From Metridium senile (Eukaryota; Cnidaria; Anthozoa; Actiniaria; Metridiidae), in the NCBI GenBank assembly GCA_949775045.1, contig OX459107.1, positions 9,574,250 through 9,638,249 on the forward strand: a stretch of 64,000 nucleotides of DNA, in the 5' to 3' direction. Below, piece by piece: positions 17,807-33,210 of this stretch. Position 1 is the first letter of the stretch. Each line of letters opens with the position of its first letter. The notes under the pieces are model-generated. The model was not told where the DNA came from, searched no databases, and saw nothing but the letters and a program-made list of their open reading frames with translations. A program made the position numbers and the translations under genes.

Positions 17807-20800
17807 GTGAGTTGTTGATTTTCATGAATTTTAGAATATTTTTACGGCATTTTTGACGTGAGATATTTTACTATGTTGTTAACAGTTACATTACTTAGTT
17901 ACTTTACTTTCATTTTGTTATTTTTATTTAAATCAAAGTGCTCGTTTAAATTTTCTATGAAGAAATTGTTTCAAGAAAAACACTTTGAACGACCGAATAT
18001 CATTGTGATCAACATTTGATTAATGAGTAGATAGGTTAATCCTATTTATGGTCATTTTGATTTTTTAAATTGAGCGATAAAAGCATTCTTTCTGCCTCAC
18101 TTGGCCTAATGTTGGACCTTAATTTCTTATCAGCATTTAAAATAAACCTTATTTGCAAAATAAAATAATCCATAAATCCAGATACACGAGAAAAATATCA
18201 AGTTGATATAATAAAAATATCGGGAATTGAACCCCATGGCTTCTGCTTTCTAGTCCGACGTGTTACCACTACACCACAATTCAATTCAATTCAATTCAAT
18301 TCAATTTTATTAAAGAAGAAATAATTTTTACAAATGTCTGTTTGCGAAATAATATATTTACAAAAAAAAACTTAGAAAGATGTCTAATACAGTGAATTTT
18401 ATTAACATGGTAAGAAAAAAAATACCAAACAACAGAATCGCATTATTTTCGTGTCATTTGCTTTGGTGCCCGAGAATAGGTACCAACACATTATGTATTT
18501 AACCTGCATTTAGCTGGATATGCAGCTGGACAATGTAGTATAGCCAAGGGCATATCATATTTTTCTCATGTATCTGTATATTGTCACTATATTATACACC
18601 AAACGCATTAATTCATAAATCGATAATCAATTTCCAAGTATGCCAATAAATGCGGAAAAAAAATAATATGGTATCACAAGTAACGATAATAATTACAGCA
18701 ATAATGATGATGATGAAAACAATACAATGCATACAGTACATGGTGATGATAATGCAAGGCATACTTAATCGATGAAATCGATATTGATCAATGCCAATGG
18801 AAAGCAATGGTTGTGATATTTTATTGATTGACTATGGATCATCAACAATTATTATCCTTTGTCAATTGGTACTGATTGTTACCAATCCGTTCACTTAATT
18901 GACAAACTTTGTGTGACTTTCGATTGATGGTTGATTGACCAATACCAATCAATAATAATGATAATAATAATAATAATAATAATGATGTCAATTTCACATT
19001 TGATTTCCATACAACAGAAGAACCAACTGATGATGCTGCTCGCAACAGACATCGGCAGAGGCGGGGCCTCCTTAAGATGTACTATGGCGTTAGTGAGGAA
19101 GGAGGCAAGGCTACAAGTATTGACCCATGTGACATCAATGGCGCACACTTTAAGCCAGATAGTTACTTGGAAAAGACATTCAAAGAAAAGTCATTGACTG
19201 AACTCATGGACAAAGAAGTCGATATAACAAAACGTATGGATTCTTTTATTAGATTTTTAGATTATTCTTTTTATATTTTAAACATATCTTAATTGTTTTA
19301 TTTCTTTTCCCAGTTGTAGTATGCCTTCTCTTATTTAACCGTTGTAAACTTTTTTCAACAGCCACACACACTTTTGTAAATTTGTTTTTTGCTCTGTTAA
19401 GTTATAGAGAACTCTTCTTAGCCAATCAGAGCGAGCGATTTATATCAAATATTTTATAATACTAATTTGTATTTCATGGTACTTACAGAGATCAGAGCAC
19501 TTGATAGCGACATGCAGACTCTAGTTTATGAGAACTACAACAAGTTCATTAGCGCTACAGACACCATTAGAAAGGTACATGAATCTTGATTTACAGCTTT
19601 TGGTGAAATATATTCTTTTTCCATTCCAACATAAAACAACCTAACAAATAAATATATAACTATCAGAAAAACAGACAGACAGACACACAGACAAACAAAC
19701 AAACAAATAATAAAATTATCAGACACACAGACAAACAAACAAACAAACAAACTATCAGGCACACAAACAAACAAACAAAGAAACTATCAGACACACAGAC
19801 AAACAAACTAACAAATAAACAAATAATAAAACTATCAGACACACAGACAAACAAACAAACAAGAAAACTATCAGACACACAGACAAACAAAGAAACAAAC
19901 TATCGGACACACAGACAAACAAACAAACAAAGAAACTATCAGACACACAGACAAACAAATAATAAAACTATCAGACACACAGACAAACAAACAAACAAAT
20001 AAACAAATAATAAAACTATCAGACACACAGACAAACAAACAAACAATAAAACTATCAGACACACAGACAAACAAACAAACAATAAAACTATCAGACACAC
20101 AGACAAACAAACAAACAATAAAACTATCACACACACACACACACACACAAACAAACAAATAATAAAAGTATCAGACACACAGACAAACAAACAAACAATA
20201 AAACTATCAGACACACAGACAAACAAACAAATAAACAAACTACAAGCAAGCAGGCATTTTGCCAAGCAAATAAACAAACAACATATCTTCCACAAAAAAA
20301 TCAAAACAAAACAAACAGCACATACAAAAACAGATTATTAACACATTAATATGAAAAATGTACAGCATTGTAGATTCATTTTATACCTTTTTTCTTGCAG
20401 ATGAAGCATGATTTTAAAAAGATGGAAGATGAGATGACCAAACTAAAGGAAAACATGACAGCCATAACAGACTTTAGTGAGAAGATTAGTGGAACTTTAC
20501 AAGACAAACGACAACAGATTACTAAACTTTCTGGTGTTCACTCCCTACTTACTAAGGTACAAATACAGTAAAGGTTCATTTATTTGGTGTGGCATGAATT
20601 GTGGAGTTGTTAAAGCCCTCGCTACTGTGGTTTTTTTTTTCAAGGTTTAGTTTGTTTGATAGTTTGACAGTGGGTTTGTGGGTGGCGTAGTGGTTTACTG
20701 CGCATCTCTCACCACTGTGAACAAGTGTAGCTAAGTTGGTTAGTGTGCGACCCCCCCCCCCTTTGAAATGACAATACACTGTCTGGAATCTCTTTTCACT

Positions 20801-23800
20801 GCTCTTGGGCTAAATGTGGCTACACTCACCCTTTCTGAAATCCTGGATCCAACACTGTTGTTTCTATAAGTTGTATGGCTATATTACATGAATGTATATC
20901 TCACTAACTAATTGAATTGCATTTTAACTTTTTAGCTGCAATTTTTGTTTGAGTTGCCTTCAAGACTAAAGAAATGTGTTGAGATGCAACAATATGGATT
21001 AGCTGTCAGGTACGGTCACACAACACAAGTTAAAGTTAATTATTTTAAGGTACTGTTATGCTGTGCAATTTCCTAAGCATCTTATCTCGCAAACCATTAT
21101 GACACAAGTTGCTGAAGAATTTCATAGTGTAGCACAAAGTACTGTTAATTTCAGTCTATTTTTTTCTACTTTTCGCAATGGAACCCAGCAACTTGCAGCG
21201 CCATTGCATGGTGTATCACCCAACCAGCACATCTCTCCCAGGACAATTCTGTATCAAGATTTACAACTTCCTTTGTGTTCATGGTTTCTTTCTTACATTT
21301 CTCATGATTAGTTAATAAGCTTTATGTAATAGAGTGGCTTTCATTAGCCTGTGAAATAAAGTGTATTAATTAAAGTGTAATAGTCAAATAACAACAAAAG
21401 AACACAATGAAATTAGAGTGTGTTAAAGAGTAATACACTAAAGAGTGTTTCACAGGTTAATGAAAACCACTCTATTAATATTGACCATAAAAATAATGAT
21501 GTACATAATACTTCTATGTACTAGATATTATACCAAGGCAAGAGATGTCCTTCATCAGTACAGCCATATGCCATCATTCCAAGGTATCCACCAAGACTGT
21601 GATGAAATAGTCAAAGAACTTATTGTAAGACTACGAGAACAATTAAGGAACCCAAAGGTAAAGAATGCACATACAAGCTCCTTTTCAAGCTATTTTACTA
21701 TAGAATACAATAAACTTTATTTTACAATGGAAAATATGTTAACACTAAAAGTTATCTAATATACAGCCCTTTTAACAGAGTGTATTCTGTGGTAGTGTGC
21801 ATGTGAAGGGAACCAGCTAGAGGGGCTCCAATGGAAAAGTTAAATTTTAGAATATATTATTTATATGAATGAATATGAATGAATGAATAGATAAATTAAT
21901 CATTGACAATCAATTATTTTAAAAGTGTTATTAACAGGTTCCCATTTAAATCTGTACTTTCCCATTTAAATCTGTACTTATGCAAATTTTGTTGATGTGT
22001 GCTTAACACACCAATCAACCAATCAGAGTATATTATTTCTGAGGTGAACTTCTCTGATTGGTTGATCTGTGTGTTTAGCACACATCAACAAAATTTGCAG
22101 AAGTACAGATTTAAATGGGAAAGTACAGATTTAAATGGGAACCTGTTTAAGTGTTATTTTCTTTCTTTATCAGTCAACACCCAAGCAGTTGGCAGAGTGT
22201 GTTGATTTACTGCTACAGCTAAGGGAACCAGCTGATGAATTATGTGATGAGTTTATCACTCAGTAAGTATTGTCTACAAGTTTGTGATCCAGATCTAGAA
22301 CCCACGAAAACCTCCACTGTGGATAGCCTCCTCCGCAGGCAACTCCTTTTCTCTTAATTTGGGTTTCCTTTGCAATGGTCTTTTTGACCGTGAGGAGACT
22401 GAGAACAAGAAAGGGAAAAACAATGCTTTTCCTTTCCCCTGAATCCCTTCCCCTTGTGTTCATTTTTTTGTTTCTTTGTTGCCAGTCTCCTACAGAGAGA
22501 TGCATGTGGAGGAGACTGGGAACAAAGATACAAAAAAATGTACACAAGGGGGAGTGGGGCAGGGGAAAGAAAAAGTGTTTGGGTGTATACAATTATCCAG
22601 AACAATAGCTTAGTTACCAGTGAAATTGTTTGTCTTTTGTTTAGTCCTTTGTATGCATGCAGCCACAAGAAAACTAAAGTTTGAATTTCAACCTTCTTTT
22701 TATTCTTCAGCTTCATTTTGAGTCTTCAATCCTAATATTATATTTATATTTTCTTTCTCTTCCACCAATCTCAATGAACATGTAATTAACAAATTTCAGA
22801 TGATTTACTGTGGTATGTCTTCTGATTTACCACGATATGATGTCAACAGCTGCTCAAAATGTTATGTAGCCATGAGGTGTAGCCAAAAACTGATTTAATC
22901 AAAGAAAGTTATTTTATTTTTTTAATTCTAGAGCAAGAGAGAGGCTTGGTGAAAATCTTAGAGTCTTGAAGGCCCAAGTGGAGCTGAAAAAGATTGAAAT
23001 GAAGCCAAAAGATGGTATGGAGAAACTTTACATATTGGAATATTGTAACCGTGAATGCTAACATGGATGAAAAAAAATCTGAACATCCTACTTTTTGTTA
23101 CTTTTTATTTTACTCACTGGTACTTAGGGGGCTTTCATTTATTAGTGTATAAGGGAGTTGGGGGCTTTGGGGTTTGGGGGCGTTTGGCAAAATCACAGGT
23201 TGTCTTTTCCAAATATTATGCAACTCCCCCTTCTTGGTTGGTAAAAAACATCATAACCCCCTTATATTTGCCTAGTTTATTACTAAAGCTGCATACAATT
23301 AGTAATAACCCCCCCCCCCCCCTATATAGCTTCTGAAAGTAACATAACCCCCCTCAATATTGCCGACCCCCCCCCCCCCCAAAGGCTCCTTATCTTACTT
23401 ATTGATTGTCATCACCATTCATCACTTTAGCAGTTCCAAGCTCAACCGAAAATGCTAATCTTAAAAAGTCCGAAAACTTAATACTAATATTGTCACATTA
23501 TTAACATCATCATAACCACCACCATTGGCGCTCCTCCTCAGCTCTACTGCCATTATTGTTATTATTATCATCACAATAATTATTATTACTACCACCATCA
23601 TTATCATCATTGTGATTCTAAACCTTCAAGCCTTCTTTTTTTCCATCAGAGTCAGATGTCAACACTGCTGAAGATAAACAGCAAAGACCAATGGTAAGTC
23701 CTGTGTTTATGAAAACTATTGTGATTTTGTACATATCCAAATATAAAGCTGACGGCAAGCCTTGGTATTTACTGAGGGTGGTCATGACTAGGGTTTGTTA

Positions 23801-26800
23801 TGTCCTCAGTGCTTCTTTGATGTCCCTCCCTCACAGAAAAGCTGACAGCAACCATTTAAAACATGCCGTCTGTTTGTTTTTTATGGCTTTAATAATGTTA
23901 TAAAATGAGTAGTTTATTGATTATGGCTTTATGCTTAGTCAATGAGGGTGGGTCATGGCCAGGATGTGATATGTCCTCACTGCTTCTTTGATGTCCTCCT
24001 TCCCAGTAAATTAAAGCTGACAGCAAGTGTGTTTGACATATTGTTTGTTTGTAGGATTTCCTTGAGTTCGTTGATTGTGGTTGTAATGGTTTTCTAAGTA
24101 CCGTTTGTTTAGTGATTGCTTCTTACAAAGAACAGTTTGTGGAGAGACAGATGTCAGAGTAAGTTGTGTTCTTTCATATTATAGACCAAAGGTCACTTAC
24201 CAGCATGCTTTGCGTTGTTTATTTTAATTCCAATGTTATAATTAATTCGCTGTCAGTCGTATTAAGAGAAAACAAATAAAACAGAACGCTAAACGATTTA
24301 GTAAGGGCGTAAATACCCACTCACATTGTAAAAGATATCAAAATGGCTGAATATGAGATTTTCATGATCCACGAAATTCAGTCTTTCGCACGATGCATGC
24401 TGTTAAGTGACCATGGCTCAATAAGGAGTCATTTGAACTGATGGAGATTGTAGTTTCTTCCTGTATTTCGGGTATTTAAGTACTTAGCAAACGTTACTAC
24501 GGTGCATGCTGTTAAGTGACCATGGGTCTTTAAAGTATTTTAGGTAACGTTGCTTGCATCAACCGTTTATGTATTATCCTTTTTGTTTTCTTCAATTTGC
24601 GATAAATTTGATTGTTTCAGTGGATTGTTACAAAGAAGTAGCGAATACAAGAGAAATGTTAGTTAAATAACGAATTTTTAATACTGATATGTTTCAACAA
24701 TAACGACAGTCATCTTCACAGTGAAAGACCAAGGCACACAGTTGTGATATACAAGCTAAGAACGGAAAAAGGTTTGATGTATGGTATCTTTTGTTTTGTT
24801 TCAGACATGTTACAGATCCAGAGGAACTAGAAAGAATTGTCTCACAAAAGCTGTCAAGTTTTATGCAGACTTTGATGGGGGAGTATTTCAAAATCACTGA
24901 GTCAAGGATTGAACTGGAGGTGAGTTTTTACACTGATAAAATTTCATCTCTTTACTGTATGTAAAGGTGAAGTAAGAAGATGTTGAGAAATACTCGGTAA
25001 CCTTGGTAACCATGACGGCCCCATTGAGTATCCCCTCCTGGATTTTCTTAGAATGTTGTTGACAGTGATTAACTATTATCCGGAATGAGACTGGGTTATC
25101 CTCCTCCGCAGGCTACTCCTTAGGGATTCAAAACATTCTATTGTTCTAACGCTAAGGATCATGGTCGTCAGTGGGGGACAGATTCATAACAACAATACAA
25201 GAATACACTATAAAATTGCATTTACAAGACGGATAGGAAAGAAATGACAACAAAATGCCATAAATATGAAAGTATAAATATTAAATATTTTGATTGTTTT
25301 TCTGATATTCTGACAGACCGATACTGGTAATAACGTTCTTCTAGTACGAGCTCTTGATCGTTTTCATCGTCGTCTACAAGCTGTCCACAAGCTACTACCA
25401 GACATCGGCTCAGGCAGGTTAGCACAGCGAGAACTTATTAAACAATTCTAAACGATCTTTCATTCTTCTGAAGACGTACAGTGACGTATGTTGTTATGTT
25501 ATAATCTGCCAATCAACCATTGTTATTAAAACATTGAAAATAAACAAGTCTATTGTTAAAATGGTTGTCAAATTAGCATCACAATACCAACACTTGTAAA
25601 CACTACGCTCACCTATAGGTGGACGTGCAGTGATGTATTTTGTTATGGTTTTTCCAACCAACAATTGTTATTAGAACAAAGAAAATTAAAAATTCTATTG
25701 TGAAAATGGTTGGCAAATCAGCATCACAATACCAACACTTGTAAACACTACGCTCACCTACTTTGTAACAAAGATTTGGATTCATATATTGTGGTTGGCA
25801 TTATCCACGATTGTTAACATGACTATGTTCGGTTTATATTTTTTATCATCTTATATCCAAGGATGGGAGCCAATATCATCGCCCGTGCTGCTCACAATCG
25901 GGTGATATTTTATACCCAAAACCTACGTCAGCAGTTTGCAGGTATGTGATATACACTAGTTAAGAAATAGATACAAGCGCGCGTGCTGTGTGCAGTTATT
26001 CGCCATTCCTAAGTTGCGCAAAGGATTGGGTCGAGTTGTCATCGCAAAGCATTTTGGGGCTGTTCTTGGAGACGCTACCAAAACATTGCCTTTCAAGCAC
26101 TTCCAAGCACTTCCGGCTGGTATAAGCTAATCAGAAGACTTTTTGTGCGCGACGGTCGCATCGCCAACAGTTCCAAGATGGCGTCGTTCGAGAGAGTTGT
26201 TCCCCGCGTTAACCCTCTATAAATACGTCCTTAACATAACTTTACATTAAAAAAATTATATGTTACAAAAAGCTATCTGCTGCTCTATCAGCAATAAAAA
26301 AGAATAAAAACAAAACCCAAATGCCTAAAAGTAACCGAAATCATTTTTGTCTCGAGGCGCCATTTTGGAACTGTTCGTTTTGACAAACAATCCTTTGCGC
26401 GCTTCGAAGTGAGATCACCTGGAAGTGTTCAGAGAAGCACGTCGCGAAGGGGAGAGCTTTTTAACACTTCTCGAGTGTTTAGTGGCAATCCCCAAGTGTT
26501 TAATAATTATTAAGAAAACAAGTTGTCTATTTCTTTTATAAAATACAAATTGGTTAACATTCAGCCAATCAGAATGCGTGAATTCTAAAAGTTATTTTAT
26601 AGCGAGCAGGTTTAAGAAGACGAGAGAAGCTTTAGGAGAAGACTATCATTATGAAAACTGACGCGTAGTCTCCTTAAAATTCCTAATAAGTGCTTTATAA
26701 CTCGACAGATATATAATATATTGTATGATATTTGTATTTACAGTGTGTCTTACCGATACCCGCCAAGCATTAGCAGCATTACCTCGACAAACAACTAAAG

Positions 26801-29800
26801 ATAGAAGTAACGCACTGTCAGACCTGCTCACACAAACTAGCAACGCCATCTTGGATCAGATCAAAACTGTACTCAACTGTTTAAAGGTGTGGTTTTGCTG
26901 GAATCATTGAGTAACATTTTAATGATAGTTATAACAGGGTTCGTGCTACTCCTTAAACTCCTTGAAAACTCCTTAGATTTGATTTGCGTTTTTAAGGGCA
27001 CTTAAAAAGCCCTTGAATTTAAAAAAATCAGCAAAAACTCCTTAAAAACTCCTTATTTCTAGCTAAAGTAGGGTAAAAATTCGAGTATTGCAAATTAAAG
27101 TTAAGTAAAAATTCTAGTATTGTACATCATTTTCGTAAATTCGTAAATTTTCGTATATCAAAGTTGTCGCAAAAAGTGCTTAAAAATTACTTTTTGGTCC
27201 TTGAAAACTCCTTGAAAACTCCTTAGATTTTGTTTACTGACATCAGCACGAACCCTGTTATAATTATATACACCCTTTTCAATCATCATTGTCGCAGCCA
27301 AAGTTACAGTTAATACACCGAAGGCTACACAGGATGTTTATGTGTCTCTTGTTTACATGTTCTTCAAATGATTTGTTAGTTGTATGTGTTTATGACTACA
27401 TTATCATGGCAAGCTGTTGCAGTGGTAGGTGTTACAAGGCTGCACAGGATGTTTATGTGTCTCCTGTTTACATGTTCTTCAAATGATTTGTTAGTTGTAT
27501 GTGTTTATGACTACATTATCATGGCAAGCTGTTGCAGTGGTAGGTGTTGAAAGGAATATTTCGGAAATAAATTCTATATAATAAATGAATTAAGATGAAA
27601 TAACCGACATCCTTTGCAGCCTTAACATAATTGACTGTAGCATCGGGTGCGATAACGATTTGAAATAGGTGTATGTGGAGTTTATATAACGAACTTGTTT
27701 ATTTTATGCCAGGCATTTATTGGTCCAGACATCACATTTGCCGTCAAGCCGTATTTCAGGGGACCATTCTGCGCTGATGACGTCAGAGAAGGCCTGGTTG
27801 TAGATTTTATCCGTCACGTGCTACAAACAGCAAAGGTAACGCTTTTTCAGGGAAAATCATTCCTTGTTTGTGAGCCACAATTATTATTTATGTCACGCAA
27901 TTAAATAAGAATTGGCGCGAAACGATTGCGTTACCGTTGTAGGTGCGATGCACGTAGTAGACAATAATAGTACGCGCGAAAACTTGTCCAACGTTAGTAA
28001 TAAAACGTTTGGCGGGAAATTATAGCGTTAACATGTCTCTATGACATGAAACTGTTTTTTTTTCTCGTTTTTCTTGGTTTTCTAGTTCAATACTTGAATA
28101 CAAAAGTTTTTGGCGCGTTTTTGTTTGACGCGCGCCCACGCTGATGAATTTTGGCGCGAATTTTTGCCGTAGGCTTTTATATAATTTTCACAAGTCAGCG
28201 TGCGTGACCATAGTTAGGGCCCGTATGGAGTGACTGATAGCATATTGTTGTGATTACAGGAATTGTGTGACAAAGCCGGTTCTCCACCACCATCCCTTGT
28301 TCTTCTTCTTTCAAGACTTTGTACAGACTTCCATGAATCGACGATTACTTATGTGGTATGTAATAGAGGGAGGAAGGAAGGGAAATACGAATAGGGGGGA
28401 AGAAAGGGAAGAAAGTGAGAAATGGAAAGGAAGGAAAAGAAGGAAGAAAGAATAAAAGTGAAAAAAAGTGAAAATTGTGAAAAAAGTGAAAATTAAAATG
28501 GGAAAGAAAAGAAGGGAGGAAGGAAAGATAAAAAGGAAGGGACGAAAAGGAAAGAAAAAAGGGAAAAATTGAAAGGAAGGAAAGAGGAAGGAAAAGAATG
28601 AAAAGAGGAGAGAAGAAAAGAAAGGGAAAATGAAAGAAAAGAAGGAAGGAAGGAAGGAAGGAAGGAAGGAAGGAAGGAAGGAAGGAAGGAAGGAAGGAAG
28701 GAAGGAAGGAAGGAAGGAAGGAAGGAAAAAAGATTTGGAAAGAGGAAGTTTCAAGGAAAAAAGTTAGAATAGAAACACAAATGTATGATACTAAACTGAA
28801 GTGAGAATAATTTACGGCCGGTTTGCACTCCGAAACATTTTTTTAAACTTCAGTGACATCTTCACCTCAACTATGGCAGCCTTTTACTTATCGTTATGCT
28901 TGAGCTGAATGCAAATGTAGCAGTCGAAACGTTTAACAGTTTTGGTTTAAAATCCGTAAAAACAGTAAATAATTTAACTTAAATTATTTTCAGTATGTTA
29001 TAAATTATTTTGATATTAATAATGAAATATTTCATAAAAATCTTATGTTTAAAAGTGTTTTTTTTTTTTTGTGCCCGTTACAGCTAGGACACACGGACAG
29101 TCAGTTTCCCATCGACCAAGAGCTGCATCGAGGCTGTATCAGGACACCAGTGATAGATCTGATAGCTGAAGCAAGAGCTATAGCACAGGTAAGGCATACA
29201 ACTATTTGAAAAAGGTTGTAGCAATGAAAAGAGACAGTGACTGCACGACCGAAAGGAATTGTGGGTTGTTGTTATCAAGGGATTTCATGGCAGCCATGTT
29301 TGTACAAAAGAAAGCTTGTGAATGATTAAGGATTTCAGTTCTCTTCAGAGAAAAGCTCCATGGGTTTAACCACAAACAAGGCTGCCATGAAATACCTCTA
29401 TTTGTACCACGTCGCTGAGTTCCGCTGCTTTTTTCAATATGTGTAATTTAGATTGGGTTTGTAGTATGAGCAGAAGAATGTAACTTTGTTCGTTCTATTT
29501 ACAGGATCTTCTAAACCACTATGTCAAGATACAGGGTCTAGTTATCTCACAGGTACATATGAGAATGATGGTGATGATGATGGTGATGATGATAATGGTG
29601 GTGGTGGTGTTGTTGATGATGGTGGTGGTGATGGTGGTAATGATGATAATGATGGTGATGATAATAATCTAGATGTTAATGATGGTGATGACGATGGTGA
29701 TGGTGATGATGTTGGTGGTGGTGGTGGTGGTGTTGATGATGGTGGTGGTTGTAGTAATGATGATAATGATGGTGATGATAATAATCTAGATGTTAATGAT

Positions 29801-31484
29801 AGTGATGACGATGGTGATGGTGATGATGTTGTTGGTGGTGGTGGTGATGATGATGGTGGTGGTGGTGGTGGTGGTGGTGATGATGGTGATGATAATAATC
29901 TAGATGTTAATGATGGTGATGATGATGCTGATGATAGTGGAGATGTTGTTGATGATGGTGATGATCGAGATGTTGTTGATTGATATTGATGGTGATGATG
30001 ATAATGAGATGTTGATGGTGATGATTGATGATGATGATTATTATTGAGGTGTTGATGATGATGATGATGATCGAGATGTTGATGGTGATGATGATGATAA
30101 TTATAAAGATGCTGATGTTGATAGTGATGATGTTGATGATGGTGATGATAGTGGTAGTGATGATTGATGATAATGATGCGATACTGATGGTGATGATTGA
30201 TGATGATAATGAAAATGCTGATGATGCTGGTGATGATTGACGTGTGTAATATATACGATATCCAATAAAATGAAATTTGTAACACCGTAAAAAATGTCAC
30301 GTATTTTTTTAAAAAAAGGTCAAGTATAATTTTTAAGTAACAAATTTCATTTAATGGCTGTTAAATTTATAAAATAAGTTTGTTTATTTATCAGATGATA
30401 AGGAAGAGCGTCGACACACGTGACTGTTAAATTTATAAAATAAGGTTGTTTATTTATCAGATGATAAGGAAGAGCGTCGACACACGTGACTGTTAAATTT
30501 ATAAAATAAGGTTGTTTATTTATCAGATGATAAGGAAGAGCGTCGACACACGTGACTGTTAAATTTATAAAATAAGGTTGTTTATTTATCAGATGATAAG
30601 GAAGAGCGTCGACACACGTGACTGTTAAATTTATAAAATAAGTTTGTTTATTTATCAGATGATAAGGAAGAGCGTCGAAACACGTGACTGTTAAATTTAT
30701 AAAATAAGTTTGTTTATTTATCAGATGATAAGGAAGAGCGTCGACACACGTGACTGTTAAATTTATAAAATAAGGTTGTTTATTTATCAGATGATAAGGA
30801 AGAGCGTCGACACACGTGACTGTTAAATTTATAAAATAAGGTTGTTTATTTATCAGATGATAAGGAAGAGCGTCGACACACGTGACTGTTAAATTTATAA
30901 AATAAGTTTGTTTATTTATCAGATGATAAGGAAGAGCGTCGACACACGTGACTGTTAAATTTATAAAATAAGTTTGTTTATTTATCAGATGATAAGGAAG
31001 AGCGTCGACACACGTGACTGTTAATTTTATAAAACAAGTTTGTTTATTTATCAGATGATAAGGAAGAGTGTCGACACACGTGACTGGATAAACACCATCG
31101 AACCCCGTAACGTACGCGCTGTGATGAAGAGAATCGTTGAGGACATAACCGCCATTGATACACAGGTCGGCCAGCTGTACGAGGAGGGAGCGAGGAAGGC
31201 TCATAGTTCAGGTGAGTCAACTTGTTGATAGCGAGTAACTGAACGGGTACGATTGGTTGTCTTTGAGCTGTAGCGTTATCATCAGCATAATTGCTATCAT
31301 CATTATGATTACCATCATCGCCATTATTGTCATCATCAATATTATCGTCATCATTATCATCATCAATATTATCGCCATCATTATCATTATTTTTATAAAC
31401 ATCGTTATCATCATCATCATCATCGCCATCATTATCATCATCAATATTATCGCCATCATTATCATTATCATTATTTTTATAAAT

Positions 31485-31556
<72 letters not shown>

Positions 31557-33174
31557 GCCATCATTATCATCATAAATACCATCGCCATCATGATCATGAT
31601 CATCATAATTGTAATCATCATAATTATTATTTTTTTATCATCACCAACATTATCATCAAAATTATTATCGCCATCATTATCATCATTATTATAAATATCA
31701 TTATCATCATCATCATTATCATTACGATCATCGTAATCATTATCATCATCATTGTGATCATCATTATCATGTCTATTAATTGATCGTTATCATCACCACG
31801 TTACCTCCCCCACCACCACCACTACCACCGTCATCATTATCATCGTCATCATTATCATCATTATCATTATTGTGATCATCATTATCATGTCTATTAATTG
31901 ATCGTTATCATCACCACGTCACCTCCCCCACCCCCTACTACCACCGTCATCATTATCATCGTCATCAGTATCTTGATTACCAACACAAGGTTTTTTCTTC
32001 GACAGATTCGAGTAAATTTACCTACACATACTCAAGTCAGTCAAAGGCAAATCGATCGCAGTTTAGTTATACACCAAGGTACGAGCATTTCACTTGCACG
32101 TGAACAAATCAACTAGTAACGAAATCATTTCTACTTTTTTTAAGTTTCGCTCGTCGTCGAATCTCACATGTGCCGAATATAATGCAAATGCATTAGAACA
32201 ATAGGTTTTGCTCCTTTGTATTAGATTCGACACATTTGAGATGCGACGTTTGAACTAGGAAATATCTAAAATTCAGTAAGAAAACTACTTTGTCTATTCA
32301 AATTATGAATTGTGTTTTGTCACAGTTTATTAGCCTGCGTTACATCCGGTTTATTCCCCGTTATAACCGTCTGCGAAATAACGAACATATTCGTGTTCTG
32401 AGACCGAGACGACGAGCGAAACTTAAAAAAAGTAGAAATGATTTCGTTACTAGTTGATTTGTTCACGTGCAAGTGAAATGCATTTGTAAACGGGAAAGAC
32501 TGAGGCGAGTAATCGAACCAATGGGAGGACTCGTTAGAATTTGAAAGGTCAACAGCCAATCAGCATCTATTATATATTTTCCTGCTATTCGCTGGGGGTC
32601 TCAGAACACGAATATGTTCGTTATTTCGCAGACGGTTATTACGGGGAATAAACCGGATGTAACAGGCTACAGTTTATGTGTATTTTCGTAATTAGTATCA
32701 TAATATTTTCTTACCTTTTCAGCACTGGTTTCGATTCAAGTCTTCTAAGTAACATACAGAAACTGTTTTCGGAGAAAATCGAGATATTTAGTCCAGTAGA
32801 GTTTTCTAAAGTCTCAGTGCTCACTGGGATTGTTAAAATAGCGCTAAAGGTAATACTGACTTATCGTGTTTACTTACTTATATACTTACTTACGTACTTA
32901 CTTACTTACATACTTAGCTTACTTACTTACTTACTTACTTACTTATATACCTTACTTAATTGTTTACTTACTTCGTACCTATTGCTTGCTTACATACTTA
33001 CATACTTGTTTCCTTACTTACTAACGTGATTACTTACTTACTTACTGATTTACTTACTTGCTTACGTACTTACTTGCTCTCTTACTTACTTACTTACTTA
33101 CTTATAATACTTTATAAGTTAAGTAAGCTTGCTTGCTTACTTGCTTGTTTACTTGCTTGCTTACTTGCTTGTTC

Positions 33175-33210
<36 letters not shown>

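Noticed and set aside
19535..20304. Overlapping minus-strand ORFs rich in Cys/Leu/Phe/Val
   Set aside because: Read-through of the CAGACAAACAAA minisatellite in a VPS51 intron; low complexity in all frames.
28311..28754. 147-codon Pro/Ser/Phe ORF on the minus strand
   Set aside because: Arises from the homopurine (GGAA)n tract and has no domain-like content.
29486..30300. Asp/Gly-rich plus ORF and His/Ser/Pro-rich minus ORF
   Set aside because: GATGGT triplet microsatellite; the only real coding part is VPS51 exon 18 at 29505-29552.
30347..31204. 285-codon minus-strand ORF with perfect 22-residue repeats
   Set aside because: A by-product of a 66-bp (22-codon) tandem repeat; antisense to VPS51 exon 19 and without a promoter or homology.
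31217..31694. Poly-Met/Ile ORFs on both strands
   Set aside because: (ATC)n microsatellite.
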